From positions 1-18,391 of the forward strand of contig CAJUSQ010000008.1 of the NCBI GenBank assembly GCA_910588885.1: a stretch of 18,391 bases of DNA, written 5' to 3'. The stretch is from an uncultured Lachnospiraceae bacterium (lineage in GTDB: Bacteria > Bacillota > Clostridia > Lachnospirales > Lachnospiraceae). A model generated the notes under the pieces. The model was not told the DNA's origin. It worked only from the letters and a program-made list of their open reading frames with translations, and ran no database searches. Below, piece by piece: positions 1 through 6,665 of the stretch; positions within the stretch are counted from its first letter, which is position 1; every line of letters begins with the position of its first letter. The translations under genes and the position numbers were made by a program.

Positions 1-693
1 CTCCAGATACGCGTTCAGCTCCTCCTTCTTGCCAAAAGCCGTCCCGTAAATCCGCTGAAGCTGGGCTTTCTTGGAATCTCCCCGCCAATAAGCCATGGAA
101 GAGGAAATCAGTTTGAATGCCTTAATATTTTTCGTGCTCATCAGATGGGGGCCTGCGCACAGATCCACAAATTCCCCCTGTTTATAAAAGGAAATCTCTG
201 CATCCGTTGAAAGGTCGCGAATCAGCTCCACCTTGTAAGGCTCTTCTTTTTCCTCCATAAAGGCAATGGCTTCTTCCCGGGGCAGCGTAAACCGCTCCAG
301 CTTTGCCCCTTCTTTTATAATTTTCTTCATTTCCTTCTCCAGGTTGTCCAAATCCTCTCTGGAAAAAGGCTCCGTATCAAAATCATAGTAAAAGCCCGTA
401 TCAATGGAAGGCCCGATGGCCAGCTTCGCCCCCGGACGCACCCGCTTTACGGCTTCCGCCAAAACATGGGAGGCCGTATGCCGAAGGGGGGCCAGGCCCT
501 TTTCTTCATTGGCCGTCAGTATGCTGAGGGTGCAGTCCTTCTCCAAAACCGTACGCAGATCCAAAACAGCGCCGTCCACTTCTCCGGCAACCGCCGCCCG
601 GGCCAGCCCTTCGCTGATATCGGCTGCAATCTCATAAATGGAAGACGGATTCCCGTATTCTTTTACGGAACCGTCTTTTAATGTAATCTTCAT
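1..693 (-). CDS. thrS: Threonyl-tRNA synthetase, N-terminal 231 residues (partial)
   Basis: Charges tRNA-Thr with threonine in the cytoplasm. Reading the minus strand from an ATG at 693 gives 231 codons without a stop up to the window edge, so the catalytic core (about 400 further residues in the family) lies outside. The visible part holds the TGS domain (about residues 1-62, starting MKITLKDGSVKEY) and the editing-type second domain. The latter carries the family's metal-site residues H72 and H76 (RHTASH) and C179 and H183 (CAGPH). The start is supported by AAAGGGAG eight bases upstream. The SEC-C gene precedes it on the same strand, with a terminator hairpin in between, so expression probably depends on readthrough. 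In many Firmicutes infC-rpmI-rplT follow thrS; this cannot be seen here. The identification is secure from the domain order and motifs. Confidence 0.95.
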   Translation of the reverse strand, partial: MKITLKDGSVKEYGNPSSIYEIAADISEGLARAAVAGEVDGAVLDLRTVLEKDCTLSILTANEEKGLAPLRHTASHVLAEAVKRVRPGAKLAIGPSIDTGFYYDFDTEPFSREDLDNLEKEMKKIIKEGAKLERFTLPREEAIAFMEEKEEPYKVELIRDLSTDAEISFYKQGEFVDLCAGPHLMSTKNIKAFKLISSSMAYWRGDSKKAQLQRIYGTAFGKKEELNAYLE

Positions 694-712
694 ATGAATT
701 TCTCCCTTTCAT

Positions 713-744
713 TCTCAAAAAGGCACTCCCGAAAAGGAATGCCT
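713..744 (-). terminator. Intrinsic terminator (attenuator) in the thrS leader
   Basis: On the minus strand the arms AGGCATTCC and GGAGTGCCT form a 9-bp stem (one G-U pair) around a six-base loop, followed directly by a T5 tract. The thrS ATG lies only about 20 bases after the T tract, leaving no room for a promoter. Transcription of thrS must therefore pass through this hairpin, which points to attenuation or at least to partial readthrough from the upstream gene. Confidence 0.75.
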
Positions 745-748
745 GCAA

Positions 749-810
749 ATGCCACGATGCTCCCAACCGCCTAACAAACTTTTGTTTGGCATATCCTTAT
801 CTATATAATA
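749..810 (-). promoter_or_regulatory. Possible thrS leader: -10 element, upstream hairpin and alternative pairing
   Basis: A TATTAT -10-like hexamer sits at 805-810 (minus strand) without a convincing -35. Downstream, 769-790 forms a hairpin (GCC-A-AACAA arms, one A-A mismatch). ATGCCA (787-792, minus) is also exactly complementary to TGGCAT (749-754, minus), just before the terminator, so this pairing would compete with the hairpin. The space between the SEC-C stop and the terminator is under 100 bases and the conserved T-box core (GGTGGNACCGCG) is absent. Confidence 0.35.
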
Positions 811-837
811 GGAAAGGACAGGTTATTTTTGGAAAAA

Positions 838-1344
838 TTACTGATTTCTTCCACAGCATTTCTTATATTTCTTTCCGCTGCCGCAGGGACAGGGATCATT
901 GGGGTAAATCTTGGGGTCTTTGACAATCGTACCGGACTTCTTCTGTTCCAGATACAATTCCTTCCGCTTGTCCTCGTCAAAAATCCCTTCCCACTGGGGC
1001 AGCTCATAGAGCCAGTCCGCCTTGGCATCCACCATGTTCTTATAGAGCTTCTCCTTGTCAAAGGCCAGGCTCACCCGGGTATCCTCTTCCATCTCTTCAA
1101 TGGGGTTGGGAGTTACCAGGCTGTCGTTGATACCGTCCAAAAATCCGGTCATAGCCATAATGTCCAGCTCATATTTCTCCGCCAGCTCCTTCACGGTGCC
1201 CTCCACCACTTCGTCGGGATGCTCTAACAGCTTCTCATATACTTCCTTCTCCATCTGGAAGTACCGCTGCCAAAAGCGCTGTAATTCCCCTTTATCTGTT
1301 TCCTGATTATACGCAATGCTGCGCCATTGTTCTAACAATGCCAT
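838..1344 (-). CDS. SEC-C motif (SecA C-terminal-like zinc motif) protein
   Basis: A 168-residue protein of unknown precise role. Its last 20 residues form a SEC-C zinc-binding motif: C152, C154, C163 and C164 in the sequence DPCPCGSGKKYKKCCG. The same motif ends SecA, where it binds zinc and contacts SecB or ribosomes, and it also ends many otherwise unrelated small proteins. The N-terminal ~140 residues are acidic and predicted helical, with no signal peptide or membrane segment, so the protein is probably cytosolic. The start at 1344 has AAGGA about 11 bases upstream, rather far. A strong promoter lies at 1441-1469, giving a leader of about 90 bases with a palindrome. No terminator separates it from thrS except the leader hairpin. 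The motif call is certain; the function is not known. Confidence 0.88.
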   Translation of the reverse strand: MALLEQWRSIAYNQETDKGELQRFWQRYFQMEKEVYEKLLEHPDEVVEGTVKELAEKYELDIMAMTGFLDGINDSLVTPNPIEEMEEDTRVSLAFDKEKLYKNMVDAKADWLYELPQWEGIFDEDKRKELYLEQKKSGTIVKDPKIYPNDPCPCGSGKKYKKCCGRNQ

Positions 1345-1384
1345 TTCTCATACCATCCTTTTCCTTCTTTTGCTGTTGCGATTC

Positions 1385-1417
1385 TGGCAAATCCGGATTT
1401 GTCCCTTTGATTTGCCA
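1385..1417 (-). repeat. Nested inverted repeats in the SEC-C gene leader
   Basis: TGGCAAATC (1385-1393) and GATTTGCCA (1409-1417) are perfect 9-bp arms spaced by 15 bases. Inside and overlapping the first arm, CAAATCCGGATTTG (1388-1401) is a perfect 14-bp palindrome. The two foldings exclude each other. They lie in the 5' untranslated region of the SEC-C gene and could be an operator or a leader RNA structure. Confidence 0.4.
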
Positions 1418-1440
1418 TAGGATTTCGAATATACGGATAT

Positions 1441-1469
1441 AGTATAACCCATACCTGACATTTTTTCAA
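1441..1469 (-). promoter_or_regulatory. Sigma-70-type promoter for the SEC-C gene
   Basis: On the minus strand TTGAAA (1464-1469) and TATACT (1441-1446) are separated by exactly 17 bases. The -35 overlaps the stop codon of the upstream amidase gene. The predicted start of transcription is near 1434. Confidence 0.75.
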
Positions 1470-2353
1470 TATGAATCCAAAAATTGTTGTTCCGCTTGTG
1501 GGCTCCGTTCTAAAAATTTCATAATGCCCTCGGCAATTCCCGCAGCCAGCTTCTGCTGGTAGTCCTCATCCAAAAGCCGCTCCCGTTCTTCCTGGCAGGT
1601 CAGAAATCCCGTTTCCACCAGGCAGGCGGGCATGGTCGTATGCTCCAGCACATATAAATCACTGTTTTTCGTAACCCCTTTGTCCACTGCCCCGGCAGAA
1701 TCCCGAAGGCCGCTGCGGACAAGCTCTGCCAGCTCCTCGCTGCGGGCCCGGCTGCTGCTGTAGATTTCAAATCCCTGGGTCACGGTATCCTTTTCCAGGG
1801 CGTTCTGGTGGATGCTGACAAAAAGATCCGCCTGCTGCTCCTCCGCAAGCTTCACCCGTTCGCTTAACACCACCCGGGCATCGCTGTCCCTGGTCAGAAA
1901 AACCCGATAGCCCGAATCCGTTAATATTTTCACAAGCTTCTTGGCAATGGCCAGGTTGATATCCTTTTCGTAGACGTCTTTCCAAAGGGTGCCCGGATCT
2001 TTCCCGCCATGTCCCGGATCAATCACAATCCGGACCTCCCTGGGCTCCTGAGAAGTATCTTTTTCCTTCCGGGCCTGTCCTACTGTCATTGCCGCCAGCT
2101 GGCAAAAGAGGCCGCCGCCTTCCGCTCCCCGGTAGTCCGGTTCCTGCATGGCAGAAAGCCGTTCTTCCTTCCGGTCCTTGGCGTAGGCTTTTCCGGACGC
2201 AGCCTGGCGGATCCCAAAGAGCGCCATACATACGCACAATGCCGCCAAAAGCCCTCTGCGGATCAGCTGGTTCTGCCTTTTTCTCTTCTGTATCATCCTG
2301 CGCCGCTCCCGGATTTCCTGCCTGACCATCCAGTCCCGTTCTCTTTTGTCCAT
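1466..2353 (-). CDS. N-acetylmuramoyl-L-alanine amidase (Amidase_3), membrane-anchored
   Basis: A zinc peptidoglycan hydrolase that cuts the amide bond between N-acetylmuramic acid and L-alanine, acting outside the membrane. The protein is 295 aa from the chosen ATG at 2353. It has a very basic cytoplasmic N-terminus (about 33 residues), one membrane segment (about 34-49, LLAALCVCMALFGI), a linker, and an Amidase_3 domain from about 107 to the end. Family zinc ligands are H115 (DPGHGG), E129 (YEKDINLA) and H182 (SIHQNA), with catalytic E247 (LVETGF). A GTG nine bases upstream would extend the frame by three residues, but AGGAGG overlaps that GTG and stands eight bases before the ATG. No cell-wall-binding repeats are present. 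It could be a CwlD-like sporulation amidase or a general wall amidase; the sequence alone does not decide. Confidence 0.9.
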   Translation of the reverse strand: MDKRERDWMVRQEIRERRRMIQKRKRQNQLIRRGLLAALCVCMALFGIRQAASGKAYAKDRKEERLSAMQEPDYRGAEGGGLFCQLAAMTVGQARKEKDTSQEPREVRIVIDPGHGGKDPGTLWKDVYEKDINLAIAKKLVKILTDSGYRVFLTRDSDARVVLSERVKLAEEQQADLFVSIHQNALEKDTVTQGFEIYSSSRARSEELAELVRSGLRDSAGAVDKGVTKNSDLYVLEHTTMPACLVETGFLTCQEERERLLDEDYQQKLAAGIAEGIMKFLERSPQAEQQFLDSY

Positions 2354-2511
2354 GAGCCCCACCTCCTGTTAAGATGTATTTATCTTAGCAAAAAGGTGTA
2401 TTCAAGTATTCCGTAAAAGTTCAGAGAAATGTAAAATTTTCTTGATTTTTTCAAAATCCTTCTTCCCGCTTTTCTTCTATAAGCCTTTCCCTAAAACTCC
2501 GGATTTTCTGT

Positions 2512-2540
2512 TTGAAACCCCTTTGGAAATATGCTACTAT
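2512..2540 (+). promoter_or_regulatory. Promoter of the GntR/FCD regulator gene
   Basis: TTGAAA (2512-2517) and TACTAT (2535-2540) have a 17-base spacer, so transcription should start near 2547. The roughly 58-base leader contains a small GC-rich hairpin (CGCCG/CGGCG, 2560-2574). Because the promoter begins at 2512, the long in-frame start at that point cannot be used. Confidence 0.7.
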
Positions 2541-2604
2541 TAGGAAGGGCTTATTTTACCGCCGCAAAACGGCGCTTGATCATTTGCTCCGGAAAGGGGT
2601 TCCT

Positions 2605-3291
2605 ATGGCAAACGAAACAAAAATGGAAATTTTAAATGCCTCTGCCGAAAGCAAGCAGCAGCAGGCTTATCAGCAAATAAAGCATGATATTATCAACAAC
2701 ACCTACCCGGAGGGCACTGTGCTGGCAGAACGCAAGCTTTGTGAAATTTATAACGTAAGCCGTTCGCCCATCCGCAATGCCATCCAGCAGCTGACCCACG
2801 AAGGGCTGCTGACCTTGGTTCCCGGAAAGGGCGCCGCCGTAACCGGATTTTCCATTGAAGACATCCTGGAGGTTTACGATCTGATCGAGGTTCTGCAGCT
2901 CTATGCGATCCGCTCTCTTTCCGCCCGGATCGACGCTTATTTCTTAAGCTTCCTGGAAACGGCGTTAAATAAAATGAAGCTGTACATGGAAGAAGGGAAC
3001 CTGACGAAAGCCGCCAAATGGGACCAGCAGTTCCACCGTTTCCTGATTACCTCTTCTTCCAACAAGCGGCTGGCTTCCATGTATGACCAGCTGGAGGTTC
3101 AAAATACCCGCTTTTTGTCCACCACGGCGGATGACAACACTTTGGCCCGGCGCTCTTATCAGGAACATCTGGCCATTTTCCACCATCTGAAAAACCAGGA
3201 TCTGGAGCAAGCCCAGGCAGAATTGCAAAAGCATTACAAAAATATCAAGCAGTATTATGTGGACAAATTAATCAGCCGGATTCAGATTTGA
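2605..3291 (+). CDS. GntR-family transcriptional regulator, FCD subfamily
   Basis: A 228-residue ligand-responsive DNA-binding protein. The winged helix-turn-helix covers about residues 20-82 (typical GntR text LAERKLCEIYNVSRSPIRNAIQQL, then the wing). The all-helical FCD effector domain covers about 88-215. D140, H144, H188 and H210 match the metal-binding pattern of FCD proteins, including the 22-residue gap between the last two histidines. The start at 2605 follows GGAAAGGGG at good distance; an in-frame ATG 31 codons upstream lies inside the -35 region of the gene's own promoter and is rejected. FCD regulators usually respond to small organic acids or sugar acids. The molybdoenzyme operon beginning at 10718 carries TGGTATACCA at its transcription start, a plausible target, but this link is only inferred. 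A 49-codon ORF follows without a terminator. Confidence 0.92.
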   Translation: MANETKMEILNASAESKQQQAYQQIKHDIINNTYPEGTVLAERKLCEIYNVSRSPIRNAIQQLTHEGLLTLVPGKGAAVTGFSIEDILEVYDLIEVLQLYAIRSLSARIDAYFLSFLETALNKMKLYMEEGNLTKAAKWDQQFHRFLITSSSNKRLASMYDQLEVQNTRFLSTTADDNTLARRSYQEHLAIFHHLKNQDLEQAQAELQKHYKNIKQYYVDKLISRIQI

Positions 3292-3367
3292 ACCCGTCCC
3301 TTTGATTTTTCTTTGATCCATACATATTTTCCGCCATTCCCGGCCATCCTATACCGAGGTGATGAAA

Positions 3368-3517
3368 ATGGCATCCTATATTGCCCCTGGCGTTCAGGAA
3401 CAATTTGAAACCCTGTCGGTGGATTTGAAAAATACGATTCTGGAGCGGAACGTACAAATCCAAAATTTGCAGGATTTGATCCAGGTTCTGGAAACCATTG
3501 TGGCAGAAGGGGAATAG
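3368..3517 (+). CDS. Small hypothetical protein, 49 aa, amphipathic helix
   Basis: Not a family I recognise. The frame reads MASYIAPGVQEQFETLSVDL and continues to a TAG at 3515-3517. From about residue 10 to 46 it has heptad-like spacing of Ile, Leu and Val with charged residues between (for example NLQDLIQVLETIV), as in a short coiled coil or a dimerising helix. GAGGTG stands six bases before the chosen ATG at 3368; an ATG at 3362 would overlap the ribosome binding site. It lies 76 bases after the GntR gene with no terminator between, and the next element is a strong terminator, so the two are probably cotranscribed. Confidence rests on the ribosome binding site, clean reading frame and tight packing against the terminator. 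Confidence 0.6.
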   Translation: MASYIAPGVQEQFETLSVDLKNTILERNVQIQNLQDLIQVLETIVAEGE

Positions 3518-3604
3518 GCTACTGCATACAAAATGCACCCGCAGGGGGAACGGATTCGTTCCTCTCCTCTTCTGTGAACCTGAATGAAAATCCATACCTT
3601 TTCG

Positions 3605-3650
3605 AAAAAAGCAGCTCTATCGGAACTATGGCCGATAGGGCTGCTTTTTT
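3605..3650. terminator. Bidirectional intrinsic terminator between the small ORF and the LysR gene
   Basis: Arms 3610-3623 (AGCAGCTCTATCGG) and 3632-3645 (CCGATAGGGCTGCT) form a 14-bp stem with one wobble pair and an eight-base loop. The stem is flanked by A6 on the left and T6 on the right, so it works on both strands. The right end overlaps the stop codon of the convergent LysR gene. Confidence 0.92.
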
Positions 3651-4668
3651 ATCCACAGCGTGTTCCGGCGGCAGCCGGCCCGGTTTCGCTGCTCTTCACA
3701 TCCGTTTCGCTTACGCCGGCAGCCTCCTCTTCAAACTGTTCCAGCCACCCGGCCATTTCCTCAATCAGGCTGCGGATATCCTTTCTGGGGTTCTCGCTGT
3801 CCCAAATCATCACATATCCGCTTTCCAGCTCCGGAAGGGGCCGGAAGCAGAAACGGCTGTTGTGGTATTCCCGGTAAAGGTCGTCACAGACAAACACCTC
3901 ATCCGGCTGGGCCAGATTCATAGAAAGGGCGGCCGCCGAATAGAGATGTTTGGAAATCCGGGGCACAAATCCCCCCAGTTCCCCCAATTCGGAAAGCATC
4001 CGGGCATATTCCGGCAGCACATGGGGCGCAATGCAGAGGAACCGGCTCTCCTTTAAATCTTCGGAGGCCAGGGTTTCCTTTTGGGCCAGGGGATGTTCCT
4101 TTCGCATACAAACCTGGCTGGGGCAGGCATGGTACCGCTTCCAGCGCAGGCTGCCGCATTCCTTCCCCTTCAGGGCAAAATAATTGGTAAATACCACATC
4201 CGCCTGCCCCTTCAGCATCAGTTCCTGAATCTGCCGGGAATCCCCGTATTCCACGTCAATCCGCCGCTTGGGGCAGTTCAGCTTCAGCATATCCAGCAGC
4301 GGTTCCAAAAACACATCCGTCCGGAAGGAATTCAAAAAGCCGACGGTCAGCTTATTCTGGTATCCGTGCTTTAAGGTGTGAGCCATCTGCAGGTCATTTT
4401 CCAGGGTATTCGGCAGTTCCTTCCATCGTTCATATAAATATTCCCCGGCATCCGTCAACACAATCTCTTTCTTTTTCCGGATAAAAAGCTGTAAATCCAA
4501 CTGCTGCTCCAAAGACGCCACTTTCTTGCTGACGGTTGACTGGGTCAGATGGAAATATTCCGCGGCACGGGTAAAGCTGCGGCATTCCACTGCTTTTACA
4601 AAGCAGAGCAAATCGCCCATGCTGATTCCGCGGATATCAATATTCTGCATACGAATCCCTTCTTTCAT
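3649..4668 (-). CDS. LysR-family transcriptional regulator
   Basis: A DNA-binding regulator of the LysR family, 339 aa from the ATG at 4668 or 333 aa from the ATG at 4650. The winged helix-turn-helix (about residues 18-77) contains the typical run SFTRAAEYFHLTQSTVSKKV followed by LEQQLDLQLFIRKKKEIVLTDAG. The periplasmic-binding-protein-like effector domain follows (about 105-310). The C-terminal tail is polar and low in complexity (about 20 residues after EQFEEEAAG). Both starts have a purine-rich site (AAGGA before 4668, AAGGG before 4650). A longer frame to 4779 is ruled out because it would cross this gene's own promoter and the terminator of the upstream operon. Lying directly after the molybdoenzyme operon in the same orientation, it is one of two candidate regulators of it; LysR proteins usually bind a small co-inducer. 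Confidence 0.92.
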   Translation of the reverse strand: MKEGIRMQNIDIRGISMGDLLCFVKAVECRSFTRAAEYFHLTQSTVSKKVASLEQQLDLQLFIRKKKEIVLTDAGEYLYERWKELPNTLENDLQMAHTLKHGYQNKLTVGFLNSFRTDVFLEPLLDMLKLNCPKRRIDVEYGDSRQIQELMLKGQADVVFTNYFALKGKECGSLRWKRYHACPSQVCMRKEHPLAQKETLASEDLKESRFLCIAPHVLPEYARMLSELGELGGFVPRISKHLYSAAALSMNLAQPDEVFVCDDLYREYHNSRFCFRPLPELESGYVMIWDSENPRKDIRSLIEEMAGWLEQFEEEAAGVSETDVKSSETGPAAAGTRCG

Positions 4669-4689
4669 ATCTGCATCCTTTTTCAGAAC

Positions 4690-4718
4690 AGTATAACCTA
4701 TTCCCGGAATCACTGCAA
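4690..4718 (-). promoter_or_regulatory. Promoter of the LysR gene with a palindrome in the spacer
   Basis: On the minus strand TTGCAG (4713-4718) and TATACT (4690-4695) are spaced by 17 bases. The spacer contains ATTCCCGGAAT (4700-4710), perfect 5-bp arms around one central base, a candidate operator. Transcription would start near 4683, leaving a leader of about 15 or 33 bases depending on the start codon used. Confidence 0.75.
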
Positions 4719-4760
4719 TAGGCATTTGCCCCAGAGGAAGTATCATTCCCCAAAAAGCAC

Positions 4761-4800
4761 AAAAAGGGCTTCCGGCCACACTGCCTGTGCCGAAAGCCCC
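4761..4800 (-). terminator. Terminator of the molybdoenzyme-asrAB operon
   Basis: On the minus strand GGGCTTTCGGC (4789-4799) pairs with GCCGGAAGCCC (4766-4776) over 11 bp with one wobble, followed by T5 and shortly after by a second T5. It lies 30 bases after the asrB stop codon. It closes the operon and separates it from the LysR promoter. Confidence 0.92.
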
Positions 4801-4829
4801 GACCGAAGCTTTTCCGATCTTCTGTTTTC

Positions 4830-5618
4830 TTAATCCAGTAATTCCTTCGCTTTTATATAATTAAATACCGGTCCCTCTAAACAAACATATGTTTCATTTA
4901 TCTTACAGTGTCCGCATTTCCCCACGGAACAGGACATCTTCCGCTCAAAAGATACCCAGATTTTTTCCTCGGAAACACCCTGGTTCACGCATTCTTTGGC
5001 CGTAAAATTAATCATGGCGGGCGGGCCTACAATGACCACGTTGTAGTCCTCAAAATCCCGGAAGGGAATCTCTTTCACATAAGAGGTTACGAAGCCCTTT
5101 TCAAAGCCCTCCGCACTGGTGTTATCCAGGGTATAGATGGCGTGGAAGGCATCCCGGAACTTTGCAAGATCCTCTTCAAACAGTACGCAGTCCCGGTCCT
5201 TGAATCCGGCAATTAAATGTACGGATGCGATTTCTTCCTTATGTTCGCAGAAATACTGCAGCATGCTGCGTACCGGCGCCAGCCCGGTCCCTCCGGCAAT
5301 GACTGCAAGGTGCTTTCCTTTAAAATCCTCTATGGGAAACGCGTTGCCGTAGGGCCCCCGCATAAACAGGGTATCCCCCTTTTCCATGCCGAAAATGCCG
5401 TCGGTAAGCCGTCCCACCTTCCGGATTGTGAATTCCACATAGCCTTCTCCCCGGGCGCTGACGGAAATGGGCGCTTCCCCGATTTTGGGAATGGAGAGTA
5501 CGAAAAATTGTCCGTGGTTTACCGGCGCATCGCACTGCACCCGGAAGGTATATTCTGCGTTTGTTTCATGCACCACCTGCAAAATCTTATGGGGTGACGG
5601 TAATGTTATATTCTGCAT
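4830..5618 (-). CDS. asrB: AsrB: FAD/NAD(P)H-binding electron-transfer subunit of the anaerobic sulfite reductase family
   Basis: In the Asr system this subunit takes hydride from NAD(P)H and passes electrons through FAD and a 2Fe-2S centre to AsrA. The 262-residue protein is of normal family length. It has an N-terminal FAD-binding barrel (about 10-95, with GEAPISVSARG and RGPYGNAFP), a nucleotide-binding domain with AGGTGLAPVRSML (about 109-121) and VVIVGPPAMINFT. The C-terminal iron-sulfur ligands are C230, C235, C238 and C246 (CSVGKCGHC...YVC). No signal peptide or membrane segment is present, so it is cytoplasmic. Its ATG follows the asrA stop codon with no gap, and its ribosome binding site lies inside the asrA end. 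A terminator follows, so no asrC gene is present. Related gamma subunits occur in cytosolic NiFe hydrogenases, but the text is closest to AsrB. Confidence 0.93.
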   Translation of the reverse strand: MQNITLPSPHKILQVVHETNAEYTFRVQCDAPVNHGQFFVLSIPKIGEAPISVSARGEGYVEFTIRKVGRLTDGIFGMEKGDTLFMRGPYGNAFPIEDFKGKHLAVIAGGTGLAPVRSMLQYFCEHKEEIASVHLIAGFKDRDCVLFEEDLAKFRDAFHAIYTLDNTSAEGFEKGFVTSYVKEIPFRDFEDYNVVIVGPPAMINFTAKECVNQGVSEEKIWVSFERKMSCSVGKCGHCKINETYVCLEGPVFNYIKAKELLD

Positions 5619-6653
5619 TTAATTCCCTCCTTTCGCCGATGCTTCCTGCTTCAGCCGTTCCACTTCTTTTGCCAGCGTATCAATGGTTTCCGAAAAATGG
5701 ATGTCCTTGGGACAGCGCATATCGCAGCGTCCGCAGCCCACGCACATATTTTCTTCCCCGAACCGGCGTTTGAAATCATAGACCTTATGCATGGTTTTAA
5801 ACCGCATTTTATCTCCGGAGCTTTGCCGTACGCTGTGTCCTCCGGCCATTGTGGTAAATTCCGTCAGCATACAGGAGGACCAGATCCGTCTGCGCTCGCC
5901 GTCCCGGCTGGTTTCATTGTAAATCACATCAGCGGTGTCAAAGCAGCTGCAGGTAACGCAGACCGTGTTGCAGCCGCCGCAGCCGATGCACCTGTCGTCA
6001 AATTCCTTCCAGAAGGGCAGGGCGTGGATATCCTTTACCATGGCTCGGTCCATAATATCCGGCACCTGTACCTTCTTTTTGTTTTCCGTTACGAATTCCG
6101 GCGTAAAATCACATGCCTGCGCGCCTTGGAACCACTCCGCAAATGCAGGGTCCTTTACCTCAACCAGAAGCTCTCCCTCCGCTTCCTTCGGGAACCGCAC
6201 GGCCAAATCGTAATCCGAAGCCACATTGCTGCCCATGGACACGCAGAAGCAGGTTTCAAAGCTTTCCCTGCACTCCATCAGCACAAATTTTACCTTTTCC
6301 CGCATCCGCTGGTAAAAATTATCCCCATGGCCGCCGTTTTTCAAAAACATGGTATCCAGCCTCCGGATGCCGTTGAGATCGCAGGGGCGGAGGAACAGCA
6401 GGATATCCCGTTCATCCGTTAATTCGCTTTCCCGGCATTCGGTGTCGGTAAAGTACAGAAGCGTCTGTATAATCGGATAAAAGACTTCTTTGGGAGAAAA
6501 ATGCGATTTCTCCTGATGTACGATTTCGGACACGGAATGGATTTCCCCGTAGCGGATCACTTTCCCGTTTTGCTTCGGCGCAAAAATCCGGTATGTTTCC
6601 CGGCGCCCGGCAAATATCTCATCCATGCGCCCTTTGCTGACCAAATAGCCCAT
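5619..6653 (-). CDS. asrA: AsrA: iron-sulfur electron-transfer subunit of the anaerobic sulfite reductase family
   Basis: A soluble protein carrying two 4Fe-4S clusters that relays electrons between the flavoprotein AsrB and a terminal reductase. The 344 residues match the family length. Cluster ligands are C222, C225, C228 and C232 (RCIGCGGCNTVC), with a further Cys pair at C235 and C237, and C304, C307, C310 and C314 (MCVGCGRCDMRCPKDI). Family-typical RPCDLNGIRRLD (about 89-100) and CFCVSMGSN (135-143) are present. The ATG at 6653 has GGAGGGGG just upstream, 12 bases after the chaperone stop. In Salmonella asrABC the third gene encodes the siroheme reductase; here asrA follows a molybdoenzyme module instead. 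The homologous beta subunit of archaeal sulfhydrogenases is an alternative label, but no hydrogenase genes are nearby. Confidence 0.93.
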   Translation of the reverse strand: MGYLVSKGRMDEIFAGRRETYRIFAPKQNGKVIRYGEIHSVSEIVHQEKSHFSPKEVFYPIIQTLLYFTDTECRESELTDERDILLFLRPCDLNGIRRLDTMFLKNGGHGDNFYQRMREKVKFVLMECRESFETCFCVSMGSNVASDYDLAVRFPKEAEGELLVEVKDPAFAEWFQGAQACDFTPEFVTENKKKVQVPDIMDRAMVKDIHALPFWKEFDDRCIGCGGCNTVCVTCSCFDTADVIYNETSRDGERRRIWSSCMLTEFTTMAGGHSVRQSSGDKMRFKTMHKVYDFKRRFGEENMCVGCGRCDMRCPKDIHFSETIDTLAKEVERLKQEASAKGGN

Positions 6654-6665
6654 ATGTTCCCCCTC

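Noticed and set aside
694..837. T-box riboswitch upstream of thrS
   Set aside because: The conserved GGTGGNACCGCG core is absent and the intergenic space is too short for the specifier and antiterminator domains.
4669..4779. N-terminal extension of the LysR protein
   Set aside because: It would span the gene's own promoter and the terminator stem of the upstream operon.
5697..6422. Plus-strand frame of 241 codons opposite asrA
   Set aside because: Antisense shadow of a gene with complete AsrA motifs; no start signals.
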